NCBI RefSeq assembly: GCF_018413645.1
Contig: NZ_JAHCDA010000003.1
Coordinates: forward strand, 62,001-126,000
DNA: 64,000 nucleotides
Direction: 5' to 3'
Source of the DNA: Roseococcus pinisoli
GTDB taxonomy: Bacteria; Pseudomonadota; Alphaproteobacteria; Acetobacterales; Acetobacteraceae
The notes below the pieces were generated by a model. It was not told where the DNA came from, did no database searches, and was given only the letters and a program-made list of their open reading frames with translations. The translations under genes were made by a program, and so were the position numbers. Each line of letters begins with the position of its first letter. The first letter of the stretch is position 1. This document shows positions 28,829 to 36,818 of the stretch, in pieces.

Positions 28829-29505
28829 GCGTCGGTGGCCTTCTTGGCCTTCAAGGCGGCGAAGGGGTCGAACGTCTTCTTCTTCCCGAACGAGGTGAAG
28901 GCATGTGGGGCGGCCTCGATCTCCTCTGGGGTGATCGGTACGTGCTTCTCCGCCACAACCTTCGGGGTAACCGCCGCCGGGGCAGCAAGCGGTTTGAGTT
29001 GCTTCAGCGACGTGGCCATCTTGGCGGCAGCGGCCTTGGCGGCAGCGGCGGCCTTCAGCTCCTCGCGCTTGGCTTCGGCCTGAAACCAGTTCACGGCAGC
29101 GTCGATCTGCAGGGCCATCACGTCGGCGACCGGCTTTTCAGAGAGCTTCCAGCCTTCATAGTTCTCCTTCGCGAAGGCCCGGAAGCCGGGCCAGTCGGCG
29201 AGGCAGGAGGCCATCACGGCCGAGGCATCCGTCTTCGGTGGCATATGCGCGATGAAGCGCTTCATCAGCGTCTTCGTCTTGGGCGACCATGCAGCGGTGA
29301 AACCTGGCGTGCCGGCCCTCCAGACAGCCTCCAGGCTGGCCAGTGGGCTCTTGCCCCCCGAGGCAGCGGCCACGGCCGCCAGCGGTCCCTTGGTGAGCTG
29401 CTGGGCCTTCCACCCCTGGGCCAGGGCGGCAACGCCACCGCCTGACGCCTTGGCCTCGTCCTGGGCGGGCTGAGAGCCTTTCGGCGGGGGTGTGGTGGTC
29501 GCCAT
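28825..29505 (-). CDS. Nested in-frame product of the replication initiator-like gene (226 aa)
   Basis: ATG 29505 (MATTTPPPKGSQPAQDEAKA) is preceded by GGCC-AAGGAG-GGCC and by a palindrome at 29547-29562. All are features of first-in-cluster gene starts elsewhere in the window, but here they lie within an open frame. The product contains WKAQQLTKGPLAAVAAASGG, ASLEAVWRAGTPGFTAAW and a helical C-terminus. No family recognised. Confidence 0.5.
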   Translation of the reverse strand: MATTTPPPKGSQPAQDEAKASGGGVAALAQGWKAQQLTKGPLAAVAAASGGKSPLASLEAVWRAGTPGFTAAWSPKTKTLMKRFIAHMPPKTDASAVMASCLADWPGFRAFAKENYEGWKLSEKPVADVMALQIDAAVNWFQAEAKREELKAAAAAKAAAAKMATSLKQLKPLAAPAAVTPKVVAEKHVPITPEEIEAAPHAFTSFGKKKTFDPFAALKAKKATDA

Positions 29506-30237
29506 GGCTTTAAGGCCCTCCTTGGCCATCTGAGCGAGCGCGTGCTGCGCACCCGGGTGCACGGCGCTATCGACCTGCATGGCCATAGCGGGCTTCGAGA
29601 TCACGATCGGGGCAGGAAAGGGGGGCTGGGGAGATTGGACAGGGGGGGAGCTTTGAGCGGTAGAGGACGCCTGGCTGACTTCCCCTGCTTCTGCCTTCGA
29701 CACGAACCCCGGAGGCAGGGCGCCGGGCGCCGCAGGCGGCTGGCCATCTTCCTTGCTGTAGTTTGGCTGTAGTTCAGGAACTAAGAAGAAAGAATCGGTG
29801 TCTGCCACACCTTCGATCGTGTGCTCCGCACCGATTTGATTTTGTGAATCGAGCTCAAAAATGGGTTTGCCTATGGCGATCCAGCCCTCGGTCCGGACCC
29901 GCTTGGACGGCCGAACGAAGGACAGGCATCGGTTATTCCAAAGCCCACGAGCCCGCTCGATCAGTCCTCTGGTCTCGAGCTCCCCGACCGCTTTTCGCCA
30001 CTCCCAGGCGGTGAAGTCGAGTTCCGTGAACCAGATCTTCGACGACCGTGCGATCCACGGCGTCGGATCTCCGGGGCGTAGGGCCTTCGCGCTCGGATAC
30101 CATGCAGCGATGCGGGCGAAGAGGAAGGCAGCATCCTTCGACAGGCCCATGGCCTGGATGCCCTGCTGAGGTAGCGGCGCCAGCTTCTTGGTGTAGGCCA
30201 AATTGTTGGCCTTCGACGTGGTCATCATTTCGTGCAT
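28825..30237 (-). CDS. Replication initiator-like protein with probable nested second product (470 aa)
   Basis: Start at 30237 preceded by GGAGGAG. The N-terminal 130 residues (LSKDAAFLFARIAAWYPSAK, IWFTELDFTAWEWRKAVGEL, RGLIERARGLWNNRCLSFVR) form a winged-helix pattern like phage replication organiser proteins. A proline/serine-rich linker follows. In the middle the frame runs through a palindrome (read VHPGAQ) and through an SD hairpin followed by ATG 29505, exactly the leader of a separate gene. Downstream is an alanine/lysine-rich helical region ending ALKAKKATDA. I infer one long protein and a shorter one (226 aa) from the internal start; the two halves may be a fusion of once separate genes. 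Confidence 0.7.
   Translation of the reverse strand: MHEMMTTSKANNLAYTKKLAPLPQQGIQAMGLSKDAAFLFARIAAWYPSAKALRPGDPTPWIARSSKIWFTELDFTAWEWRKAVGELETRGLIERARGLWNNRCLSFVRPSKRVRTEGWIAIGKPIFELDSQNQIGAEHTIEGVADTDSFFLVPELQPNYSKEDGQPPAAPGALPPGFVSKAEAGEVSQASSTAQSSPPVQSPQPPFPAPIVISKPAMAMQVDSAVHPGAQHALAQMAKEGLKAMATTTPPPKGSQPAQDEAKASGGGVAALAQGWKAQQLTKGPLAAVAAASGGKSPLASLEAVWRAGTPGFTAAWSPKTKTLMKRFIAHMPPKTDASAVMASCLADWPGFRAFAKENYEGWKLSEKPVADVMALQIDAAVNWFQAEAKREELKAAAAAKAAAAKMATSLKQLKPLAAPAAVTPKVVAEKHVPITPEEIEAAPHAFTSFGKKKTFDPFAALKAKKATDA
29514..29527 (-). promoter_or_regulatory. SD-in-loop hairpin at the internal start 29505
   Basis: Minus strand: GGCC-AAGGAG-GGCC, four perfect pairs, eight bases before the ATG. 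Inside an open reading frame. Confidence 0.45.
29547..29562. promoter_or_regulatory. 16-bp palindrome (one mismatch) inside a reading frame
   Basis: GCGCACCCGGGTGCAC, 41 bases upstream of the internal start at 29505; read in frame as VHPGAQ. Confidence 0.6.
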
Positions 30238-30269
30238 GCGCTCCTCCATGAGCGGGTGATCGGCAGCCT

Positions 30270-30809
30270 CTAGGCGATGGGTGGCGGCTCGGGCTTCTTC
30301 TTCAGGACAGCATCGAGGTCGATCAGGGGTTTGCCGGCGAAGTCATCCGGAAGCTCGCCTTCGTCGGGGGCCTTCAGAAGTTTGATCCACTCGGCTTGGA
30401 GCAGGGCCGCCAGCTCCGACGGCGAGTAGATCGACGTCTTGCCTAGGCCAAGGGACAGCCGGTTGGCGACGATGCTCGCGATATCGACCTTCTTGATCTC
30501 GTGAAGCATCACGGCGGGCAGGGCGTTCTGCAGTTGGCAAATCGCCAAACCGGTGGAGTGTTTGGAGCCGTGCTTGACCCACGTCAGGCCGGTCCAGTGC
30601 GAGTGCCACCCGGACTTCGGGCGGGGGGCTCCAGGTGTGTTGGGGTGGGCGGAGGCCCTGAACCGGCACCCCACAAAGCTGCCCTCATCAACCGAGCAAC
30701 CGGCCAGAGCCTTGAGGCCCAAGGCGTAGTCACCACAGACATCGACCACAAAATAATCATGAAATCCGGAGGTCCCTGCCATCCGGAGGGACTTGAGATC
30801 GTCGGTCAT
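30270..30809 (-). CDS. Hypothetical protein (179 aa)
   Basis: Begins MTDDLKSLRMAGTSGFHDYF. Mixed alpha/beta; a possible central feature is SGWHSHWTGLTWVKHGSKHS, rich in histidine and tryptophan. The C-terminus is a lysine/proline tail (VLKKKPEPPPIA). It follows an AT-rich gap and would be the first gene of the replication transcript. No family recognised. Confidence 0.6.
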   Translation of the reverse strand: MTDDLKSLRMAGTSGFHDYFVVDVCGDYALGLKALAGCSVDEGSFVGCRFRASAHPNTPGAPRPKSGWHSHWTGLTWVKHGSKHSTGLAICQLQNALPAVMLHEIKKVDIASIVANRLSLGLGKTSIYSPSELAALLQAEWIKLLKAPDEGELPDDFAGKPLIDLDAVLKKKPEPPPIA

Positions 30810-30886
30810 TAATCGGCCTCTGCTGAATGAGAGACATCATCTATTGGGGTCGGCTATGTAGCAATAGTTTAAATACTTAGAAAGTA
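30810..30886. promoter_or_regulatory. AT-rich intergenic region with small inverted repeat
   Basis: About 77 bp, strongly AT-rich for this genome. AATACTT and AAGTATT (7-bp arms, 3-base loop) lie just after the stop of the gene at 30887. On the plus strand the hairpin is followed by ATTTTT, terminator-like; on the minus strand there is no T-run. It is a likely place for the promoter of the replication operon, but I cannot define the boxes. Confidence 0.4.
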
Positions 30887-31411
30887 TTATTTTTGATCTA
30901 GGATGAGTCCGTCAATGGAGCGGAATAACTCCTTCAATCCCTTGCCATTGTAGACGGACCGATCTTCTTCAATGCCGTCCATGTTTGCTTCTTCACGGGC
31001 GTTTCGCGCGTGACGCTTCGGGTGGTTGACCCGCCAGACCTTTCCACCCAAGGCGCGGATGGCGGTGGCCTCGTCTGCTCGCCCTATATCGTCGACCACG
31101 ATGTTCGCCCGGGGCGGCAAAGTCCCAACTCGCGCCTCCCACCGGCTCAACCAGAACCGATCGTCGAGGCAGAGGCGGCCCCAAGACTCCATCAAGGTCT
31201 CGATCGCCTTCGCGGGTGTGACCGGGAGGTCATCGCAACGGCAATGCTGCCGCTGCGGGGAGAAGTAGTCCTCGGCAATTCCGAGGGCTTGCATCATGGC
31301 TACGGCGGGCGCCCGGAGAGGTACGAGTCGGAAGCCCCAACGGCGCTCTAGGTAGCGAGCGATTTCGGTCTTGCCGGTTTGCTGGTAGCCCGTGAGCGCG
31401 ACGATCCGCAT
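30887..31411 (-). CDS. P-loop kinase, deoxynucleoside monophosphate kinase-like (174 aa)
   Basis: Begins MRIVALTGYQQTGKTEIARY with P-loop GYQQTGKTE (residues 8-16). RWGFRLVPLRAPAVAMMQAL follows at the substrate-lid position and IETLMESWGRLCLDDRFWLS resembles the 'LLQ-x-x-G-x-x-x-R' region of phage dNMP kinases; NIVVDDIGRADEATAI is the Walker B strand. It probably phosphorylates dNMPs for phage DNA synthesis. It is a distant relative of the next gene (31570), giving two such proteins. AAGGA precedes the ATG. Confidence 0.65.
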   Translation of the reverse strand: MRIVALTGYQQTGKTEIARYLERRWGFRLVPLRAPAVAMMQALGIAEDYFSPQRQHCRCDDLPVTPAKAIETLMESWGRLCLDDRFWLSRWEARVGTLPPRANIVVDDIGRADEATAIRALGGKVWRVNHPKRHARNAREEANMDGIEEDRSVYNGKGLKELFRSIDGLILDQK

Positions 31412-31569
31412 TGGTGTTTTCCTTGACGCGCCTCCGTGCGCGAGCGACGCCCGGACACCCCGGACTGCTCTGTCCCTAACCGCCTAAATCGCTGTTTAGA
31501 AGAGACATTCCGACTTTGTTGCGCACCTGGGTGCACAGATCATCCAGTCACCCGGGGACGGCCAGGATT
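31412..31569 (-). promoter_or_regulatory. Leader region between the two kinase-like genes
   Basis: About 160 bp without a supported gene. It contains the palindrome at 31521-31536 (one mismatch) and then 109 bases of leader before the ATG at 31411. No SD-in-loop hairpin is present at this start. Confidence 0.4.
31521..31536. promoter_or_regulatory. 16-bp palindrome (one mismatch), putative operator
   Basis: GCGCACCTGGGTGCAC, 109 bases upstream of the start at 31411. Confidence 0.65.
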
Positions 31570-32109
31570 TCAGCGCAAGCCGGTGTGCGCAGCGAGGGCA
31601 TTGGCTGCTTTGATGGTCCAAGCCGTCGGGCTGTCGGTGTCGTTATGGAGCACCAGGTCGAACTCCCGATCCTCGAGGAGGCCGTCCATGCCCCGAGGCT
31701 TGGCTCCATCTCGGACGACTTTCACGAGTAGTGCACCCTCCGATCGGAACCGATCGAACTCATTCGGCTGGCGAAGATCGTCGCAGACCACCGGCCGCAC
31801 CGCGCGCTTACGGCGGGCGACAAGGTTGTCGAGCCAGACATCGTTGTAGAAGCGGTCGCGAATGCCTTGGCCGAGAGCGATCAGAAGATCTGTGGGCGTC
31901 TTGCCATGGAGCTCAGGAACCGGGACGTTCTTCACTTCCGGCGAGAACCAGTCGCGGTAGGGGGCAATCGGCCCCAGCACCACCAGCGCCATCTCCCTGA
32001 TGGGGTCGGCGAGCGACAGTCGGACGAAGCCGACCTCGGTCAGGCTGTTGGCTAGAGTCGATTTTCCGCTGCCACTTGCTGGGCTGTAGAGGGCAATGAA
32101 CGAGTTCAT
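31570..32109 (-). CDS. Deoxynucleoside monophosphate kinase
   Basis: A 179-residue P-loop kinase: MNSFIALYSPASGSGKSTLA has the Walker A loop SPASGSGKST (9-18). VRLSLADPIREMALVVLG is the segment after the first helix in phage dNMP kinases, KTPTDLLIALGQGIRDRFYN carries the 'L-x-x-x-G-x-x-x-R' motif and PVVCDDLRQPNEFDRF the Walker B strand with the arginine that binds nucleotide. It supplies dNDPs for replication. GAAGG lies upstream of the ATG. It follows the spanin genes. Confidence 0.8.
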   Translation of the reverse strand: MNSFIALYSPASGSGKSTLANSLTEVGFVRLSLADPIREMALVVLGPIAPYRDWFSPEVKNVPVPELHGKTPTDLLIALGQGIRDRFYNDVWLDNLVARRKRAVRPVVCDDLRQPNEFDRFRSEGALLVKVVRDGAKPRGMDGLLEDREFDLVLHNDTDSPTAWTIKAANALAAHTGLR

Positions 32110-32132
32110 GGGAGGGCCTTCACGTCGTTGCT

Positions 32133-32318
32133 CTACCAGCCGCAGAGCCGGCGACCTGTCTCGTTGTGGGCGAGCACATCAGTCGCGGTGGGTCGGGTCA
32201 GCACGTCAGCGTCGGCGATCAGAATGGGACGCCAGGCTGCGCAGCTAATTGGGGCGACGCCACTTGCGGCGCAGCTCATCAAGGGGATCGTCAGAGCGAG
32301 CAACCTCAGCGTCCACAT
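32133..32318 (-). CDS. Outer-membrane spanin lipoprotein (Rz1-like)
   Basis: A 61-residue lipoprotein: MWTLRLLALTIPLMSCAASG has the lipobox LMSC. The mature part (CAAWRPILIADADVLTRPTA, then HNETGRRLCGW) matches a pattern I recall for o-spanins of alphaproteobacterial phages, 'W-x-P-I...D-x-L-T...T-A...N-x-x-G-x-x-x-C-x-W'. AGGAG lies 9 bases before ATG 32318; the longer frame is not supported. It overlaps the 3' end of the inner spanin gene by 74 bp in another frame, as in classical Rz/Rz1 pairs. It joins the inner spanin to disrupt the outer membrane. Confidence 0.8.
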   Translation of the reverse strand: MWTLRLLALTIPLMSCAASGVAPISCAAWRPILIADADVLTRPTATDVLAHNETGRRLCGW

Positions 32319-32508
32319 GGGACCTAACTCCTGCTTGTCGGACTGTGGATTCCGCCTTTTCGAGCGCGTCCGCTTGCGTGGCGCTCTTGCGGCCGGAGCG
32401 GTAGACGGTGGCGAGCACGGCCAAGACGGCAACCACCGCAACCATGAAGCCCGTGACACGGGACTTGAGCGCCGCAACGATGATCGCGATCACGGGACCA
32501 CATCCCAT
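32245..32508 (-). CDS. Inner-membrane spanin (Rz-like)
   Basis: An 87-residue type II membrane protein. The N-terminal hydrophobic helix (TGFMVAVVAVLAVLATVY, about residues 19-36) is followed by a charged periplasmic helix (KSATQADALEKAESTVRQAG) and a DPLDELRRKWRR end. This layout and the overlapping lipoprotein gene identify it as the inner spanin. The exact start is uncertain: ATG 32508 or a nearby GTG; no strong ribosome site is visible. Confidence 0.75.
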   Translation of the reverse strand: MGCGPVIAIIVAALKSRVTGFMVAVVAVLAVLATVYRSGRKSATQADALEKAESTVRQAGVRSHVDAEVARSDDPLDELRRKWRRPN

Positions 32509-33188
32509 GTTGGCGTCTCTCCGGAGGCCGTCCGACCCTTCACGCGAGAAAGGATCGACCAGACCACGCCCACCAAAGCGAGGATGCCGAATGTGATTGC
32601 GATCCAGCCGCCCTCAGCGATCCAGGATCTCGCCTTGTCGACGGTGTCGGCACTGCCCACTAGACCTGCACCCAGCGAGCCTACGGTGGCGAGGCCAGTG
32701 ACCACATTGCCTCGAATGACCCCCGACGTGCTCAGTGGGGCGATGGCATTGGGGAGGGGGACTCCCGCCGGCCAGCGAATGGCAATCAGCTTCTCCAGAC
32801 CGTACCGCTCGATGCAGACCTGGTTGCCCTGGTTACCCCCAAGGATGAGCCATTTGCCCTTGTCCTCACCCATGTAGAAGCCGACGTGGTTCCCGCCGAC
32901 GCGGGAGAACACGACGATCGCCCCGAGGACGGGCTTCTCGAGTTTGGTGCCGTATGTCGCGAAGTCGGCGGCGCGGGCCGACCCACGGCCATTCGAGAGC
33001 ACCGACGGCAGGGCGGCTTCCTTGAGCACCCAGGAGACGAAGGAGGCACACCAAGCGACCTCATCGGACTTGGCGCCGAGGGTCGTCACTGCATGGTACT
33101 GCAGGATGCGGGGGTTCGAGGCCGGACCGGCGATTTCCTTCTGGCCCATCTCGGCCAGCGCAATGGTCACCCACTTCGGATTGCTCAT
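32490..33188 (-). CDS. Endolysin, TIGR02594/CHAP-like with C-terminal membrane segment
   Basis: A 232-residue protein starting MSNPKWVTIALAEMGQKEIA. VAWCASFVSWVLKEAALPS has the catalytic cysteine (C47) of NlpC/P60-CHAP-type peptidoglycan hydrolases and GGNHVGFYMGED the catalytic histidine, with the typical 'W-x-x-x-A...LGAIVVFSR' between. The C-terminal 60 residues contain a hydrophobic helix (GWIAITFGILALVGVVWSIL), unusual for a soluble endolysin and suggesting membrane tethering. CGGAG lies 6 bases before the ATG. It cleaves the cell wall at lysis, between holin and spanins. Confidence 0.85.
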   Translation of the reverse strand: MSNPKWVTIALAEMGQKEIAGPASNPRILQYHAVTTLGAKSDEVAWCASFVSWVLKEAALPSVLSNGRGSARAADFATYGTKLEKPVLGAIVVFSRVGGNHVGFYMGEDKGKWLILGGNQGNQVCIERYGLEKLIAIRWPAGVPLPNAIAPLSTSGVIRGNVVTGLATVGSLGAGLVGSADTVDKARSWIAEGGWIAITFGILALVGVVWSILSRVKGRTASGETPTWDVVP

Positions 33189-33270
33189 GGCCAACTCCGC
33201 ATCGACTGTGTCAGCACCTCATGGCGGAAGGGCTGTCAGCCGGGGGCGATGAGTCGGGTGAGCGGTTGGT

Positions 33271-33486
33271 CTACGACCCGGTGAAGATGCGGCTTAACGC
33301 CTGCATAACGGGGTTGCCGGCGGCGGCCGCCCCTAGTGTCGCGACAAACAATGCGACCAGAATATTCAGGCGCCAGGTGATGCCCCTGTAACGCTCGGCA
33401 CAAACGGCTTCGTGAACGGCTGTGGCCAACCGCAGAGCCGAATCACTCTGCTCTAGTTCACGAATTCGATCGTTAACGTCGGCCAT
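33271..33486 (-). CDS. Holin-like XhlA-type protein (71 aa)
   Basis: MADVNDRIRELEQSDSALRL opens an acidic coiled coil, followed by a single hydrophobic segment LNILVALFVATLGAAAAG near residues 41-58. This is the layout of the XhlA/haemolysin-type holin partners and it lies directly before the endolysin. Its ribosome site AGGAG can pair with CTCCT just upstream, so its translation may be held down. It probably helps permeabilise the membrane at lysis. Confidence 0.7.
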   Translation of the reverse strand: MADVNDRIRELEQSDSALRLATAVHEAVCAERYRGITWRLNILVALFVATLGAAAAGNPVMQALSRIFTGS

Positions 33487-33492
33487 CGAGCT

Positions 33493-33520
33493 CTCCTACA
33501 AGGAGGGGCCAAGAGGCCCC
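33493..33520 (-). promoter_or_regulatory. Two adjoining hairpins before the holin gene
   Basis: On the minus strand GGGGCC-TCTT-GGCCCC (33505-33520) is followed by CTCCT-TGT-AGGAG (33493-33505). The second covers the ribosome site of the holin-like gene (start 33486). The first could be a weak terminator or attenuator (it is followed by TCCTTGT). Together they may time lysis; this is a structural reading only. Confidence 0.4.
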
Positions 33521-33587
33521 GAGCAATCAGAGAGCTATGCCGCTGCATTCATTGGCGGGCGACGACCAGTAAGAGGCCGGTCGACCT

Positions 33588-33603
33588 GTGCACCCAGGTG
33601 CAC
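33588..33603. promoter_or_regulatory. 16-bp palindrome (perfect copy), putative operator
   Basis: GTGCACCCAGGTGCAC, 101 bases upstream of the holin-like gene start at 33486. Confidence 0.7.
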
Positions 33604-33614
33604 GGCCAAGAGGT

Positions 33615-34142
33615 TCAGTTCACACTAACCCAGAAGAGCGCGGCAGCCACCAGGAAGCCCGCGCCCCACTCCCCCCACTCGGTCGGTCCAGAGGCGAAAG
33701 CCTCCACATGAGGGAGCCGGTCCCTCCACCACCAACAGGCCGCATAGACCAATCCGAAGAGACCCCCGGCAACGATCAACGGCCACCAGAGATAACCACC
33801 CCACCAAGCGAGAGCGGCCAAAGGGGCAACCGTGACCAGCCCCCAACCCGTCATCTTCATGGTGTCGAGGAGCCGGCTGCCTTCGATCCGACCAATGTCC
33901 ATTGCATCGCCCCAACGGGCGAAGACTAGGCCAAGCATCAGGCAGATCGCGACGCCTGCCGCGTGCCAACTCAGAAGTGGCACCAGAGGGATTGCGAAGG
34001 CGATGGAGCATGCCAGGCGTGCTTTGGTCGTGCCGCGCGGGAGGCGTAGCAACGTCTCCCAAGCCCCCCCTCTGATCCGCCAACAGAAGGCACCCCAGAT
34101 CGCATACAGGACTGCCGACTTCATCAGAAGGACTAGCGCCAC
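33615..34142 (-). CDS. Multi-pass membrane protein before the lysis genes (175 aa)
   Basis: GTG start at 34142 with CAGGAG 9 bases upstream; the long frame before it overlaps the fibre gene and is discarded. Five or six hydrophobic segments: LVLLMKSAVLYAIWGAFCW, SIAFAIPLVPLLSWHAAGVA, GLVTVAPLAALAWWGGYLWW, PLIVAGGLFGLVYAACWWW and WGAGFLVAAALFWVSVN. RIRGG after the first segment is notable. It lies between tail fibre and holin; a role in lysis or envelope change is possible but no family is recognised. Confidence 0.65.
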   Translation of the reverse strand: MALVLLMKSAVLYAIWGAFCWRIRGGAWETLLRLPRGTTKARLACSIAFAIPLVPLLSWHAAGVAICLMLGLVFARWGDAMDIGRIEGSRLLDTMKMTGWGLVTVAPLAALAWWGGYLWWPLIVAGGLFGLVYAACWWWRDRLPHVEAFASGPTEWGEWGAGFLVAAALFWVSVN

Positions 34143-34218
34143 GTGTGAGATCTCCTGCTCTTCAGACGGTCTGAAAGTCGGTGCGTCTGGTCGAGGCCAA
34201 TTTGCTGGATGTTCGGCT

Positions 34219-36441
34219 CTATGCCTCGAGCGCTTCGATGCGCGCCTCCAGCGCGGCAATGCGCGCCAGAAGAACATCCTCCACGGAGTCAGCCTTATCG
34301 GCCATCTGCTGGAGAGCACGGATGAGGCGCGGCACGGCCCGCTCCGGGTGGAAGGTGATGCGGTAGGCGGTCGATCCATCAGTCAGGGTCGTGGGCCCCG
34401 CCTCGAACATCTCCGAGGCATGCTCGATGGCTTGCTGACCGATGACCCCAAGGGGGACGTGCTTCAGTTCGCGGCGGATGTTGCCGACGTAGAGGCCGTC
34501 GTCGTTCCAGTCGTACTGCACCATCTCCAGAGCACGGAGGGCAGACAGAGCATCGACGGAGGTGGGACTTACGTTTTCCTTGAAGGCGGAGTCAGACCAA
34601 GCCGTAGGAAAGTAGATGGCGTTCTGACCATCGTTCGAGTTGATCGCGAGCGCCCAGGTTCCGCCCCAGTCCAGCATCGACATCCAGCGAAGATGGGCGG
34701 AATGCAGCAGGAACTCGGAGGACGATCCGCTCAGGGAGTACTTGAGCGAGCTCTCGGTGTAGCCGAAGTCGATGTACCCCGGGCCGCCGCTCTCCCACAG
34801 TTGAACCTTGCGGGCCAGGATGGAATTGCCTTCGTTCTGGGCCCAGCCTCGGGTCGCAAGAACACCGAGGTCAGTGAAATCCACCTGAGCACGCAGACCA
34901 CTGGAGTCAGTAGACCACCCAAGTCGGACGATATTATCCCCCTGACCCGTGCCGCCGCCTTGGCGGACCGGGGTAAAGCCTAAGTTGGCTTGTTTGCCCG
35001 CTAGCCCAGTGTCCACATAATCCTTGCGGGTCAAATGATCGGCGGCGGTGGGCGCCGAAGAGGTCTTCACCGGGCCTGTGAAGGCCGCGCCGCTCAGCCG
35101 TGCGACGACCGAACTATCCATGGGGAGATAGTCGGCCCAGCCGTTGGCAGTCGTTCTGATCCGGAGAGCCGAAAGAGTCGTATCGAAGTAGAGGTTCCCC
35201 GTCTGAAGAGCCCCGCCCAGAGGATTCGTCGTCGGCGGACCAGAAAGTGCTCCCAGATATTGGGAACGAAACTCATCCCAGCGCGTCTGAGAGGCCGCTG
35301 CCGAGGTCGCCGCATCGGTGGCCTTGGTGCTGGCGGTGGCGGCGCTTCCGGCCGCCGCCGTCGCTGAGGCTGCGGCGTCGTTGGCCTTCGTCGTCGCATC
35401 GGTGGCCTTTTGACCTGCGAGCGTCGCGCTGCCGGCCGCTGCAGTCGCCGACGTGGCGGCGTTACCTGCCCTGGTGGCGGCGCTGTTGGCACTGGCCTCT
35501 GAAGCGGTGGCCCAGTTCGCCGATTCACCTGCGCTCGTCCCGGCGTTGCTGGCGCTGTTAGCGGCTGACGTTGCGGAGGCCGCCGCCGCATTCGCCTTCG
35601 TTGTCGCCGTGGTGGCGCTGCCGGCCGCTGCGGTCGCGGAGGTGGCGGCGTCGACAGCCTTTGTCCCGGCCGTTGCCGCACTGCCGGCAGCGGCGGTAGC
35701 GGAGGACGCCGCCTCGGTTGCCTTCGTGCTGGCTGTGCCTGCGCTATTGGAGGCGGCAGTAGCTGATGCTGCGGCCTCGCCTGCCCTGGTGCTCGCCGTG
35801 CTTGCACTTCCAGCAGCCGACGTGACCGACGTGGTGGCCTCGCTTGCCTTGGCGATGGCTGTGGCCGCGCTGGTGGCGGCCGCTGCGGCTGACGTCGCGG
35901 AATCGCCAGCCGTCGTGGTGGCCTCAGCGGCCCTCTGAGCGGCGAGAGACGCGCTGGCGGCGGCCGCCGTAGCTGAGGCCGCAGCGTCGTCCAATTGGTT
36001 GTCGATGCTGTCGGCGCTGGCTGCCGCCGAGCTTGCAGAGGCTGCGGCTGCTGCTGCTTTGGTAGTGGCCAAGGCGGCGTCAGCATGAGCGGCGAGGGCG
36101 CTGTTTGCCGCCGAGACTGCACTGTTCGCCGCCGCATTAGCAGCCGTTTCCGGGCCTCCAGGCACGCTGTTCCCGGGGTCGTCATCGGGGATGGGCGTGT
36201 TTGTCGCGCGGGCCTCCATTTCCCGCTCGGCCGCTCGCGGTGAGGAGCGGGCATTCACAAGGATCGCGGGAGCACTCGGATCGGCTGGCAGCAGCAGGAT
36301 GGGGAAGTTCGTCGAGCTGCTTTGGGTCACCATGTAGGCTTCGCCGCTCGCGGGGACGAAGCGCGTGAAGAGCAGCATCTCGCCGCGAGCGGTTGCGACG
36401 CTCTGAGCGCGGGGGAGAACGTTGTCGATGGCGCTAGGCAT
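34219..36441 (-). CDS. Tail fibre with alanine-rich stalk and S74 intramolecular chaperone
   Basis: A 740-residue fibre. Residues about 100-395 are a repetitive Ala/Ser/Thr-rich stretch (units like [18 protein letters not shown] repeated), expected to form an elongated coiled or helical stalk. A middle part (about 400-600) contains [19 protein letters not shown], a fibre-trimerisation type module. The C-terminal 130 residues hold the Peptidase_S74 domain: [20 protein letters not shown] with the catalytic Ser-Asp and lysine, then YDWNDDG and a final coiled coil ending [16 protein letters not shown]74 domains fold the trimer and then cut themselves off. It binds the host surface. Confidence 0.85.
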   Translation of the reverse strand: MPSAIDNVLPRAQSVATARGEMLLFTRFVPASGEAYMVTQSSSTNFPILLLPADPSAPAILVNARSSPRAAEREMEARATNTPIPDDDPGNSVPGGPETAANAAANSAVSAANSALAAHADAALATTKAAAAAASASSAAASADSIDNQLDDAAASATAAAASASLAAQRAAEATTTAGDSATSAAAAATSAATAIAKASEATTSVTSAAGSASTASTRAGEAAASATAASNSAGTASTKATEAASSATAAAGSAATAGTKAVDAATSATAAAGSATTATTKANAAAASATSAANSASNAGTSAGESANWATASEASANSAATRAGNAATSATAAAGSATLAGQKATDATTKANDAAASATAAAGSAATASTKATDAATSAAASQTRWDEFRSQYLGALSGPPTTNPLGGALQTGNLYFDTTLSALRIRTTANGWADYLPMDSSVVARLSGAAFTGPVKTSSAPTAADHLTRKDYVDTGLAGKQANLGFTPVRQGGGTGQGDNIVRLGWSTDSSGLRAQVDFTDLGVLATRGWAQNEGNSILARKVQLWESGGPGYIDFGYTESSLKYSLSGSSSEFLLHSAHLRWMSMLDWGGTWALAINSNDGQNAIYFPTAWSDSAFKENVSPTSVDALSALRALEMVQYDWNDDGLYVGNIRRELKHVPLGVIGQQAIEHASEMFEAGPTTLTDGSTAYRITFHPERAVPRLIRALQQMADKADSVEDVLLARIAALEARIEALEA

Positions 36442-36818
36442 CAGTCATTCCCCGGCAACGATATGGCCCGCAAGGCGGCGACAGAAGTCGCCGCCCGAGC
36501 CAACGCCTTGGCTGAAAGTCGTTGTGCTTCGATTTTCGTGAGGGCGGTCTTGGTCTCGATCGAAAGCGCCACCACGCGGTCGGCCTTGTCCCTTGTACTG
36601 CCCGGACCTTGGACAAGTTCGAGCAACGGGTACGCGCCGGCCGGCGGGTTGAATTCCGGTATGTCGAGAAGCCTCGTGGCCTCTGCCAGACGCTCGGCGT
36701 CCATGACGGCGAGAGTGCCCGGGCGCACGTTGCTCGCGGCAGAGGCAGCGTAGCTCTCGATCAGAGCCAGAGTCCGATCTCGCACTGCTTCGATGTCGGG
36801 CCCAAGATCAATTCGCAC
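36441..36818 (-). CDS. Hypothetical protein in tail-fibre operon (125 aa)
   Basis: GTG start at 36818, 11 bp inside the gene upstream. Reads [20 protein letters not shown] and is helical throughout, with a [20 protein letters not shown] turn. Its stop codon overlaps the fibre ATG. Possibly a tail-fibre assembly or tail-tip accessory protein by position. Confidence 0.55.
   Translation of the reverse strand: MRIDLGPDIEAVRDRTLALIESYAASAASNVRPGTLAVMDAERLAEATRLLDIPEFNPPAGAYPLLELVQGPGSTRDKADRVVALSIETKTALTKIEAQRLSAKALARAATSVAALRAISLPGND

Noticed and set aside
33505-33520. Firm call as a rho-independent terminator
   Set aside because: The stem is short and followed by TCCTTGT rather than a T-run, so I list it only as a regulatory hairpin.
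35094-36254. 386-codon frame under the tail fibre stalk
   Set aside because: Arg/Pro/Gln-rich shadow of the Ala/Ser repeat region, with no ribosome site.
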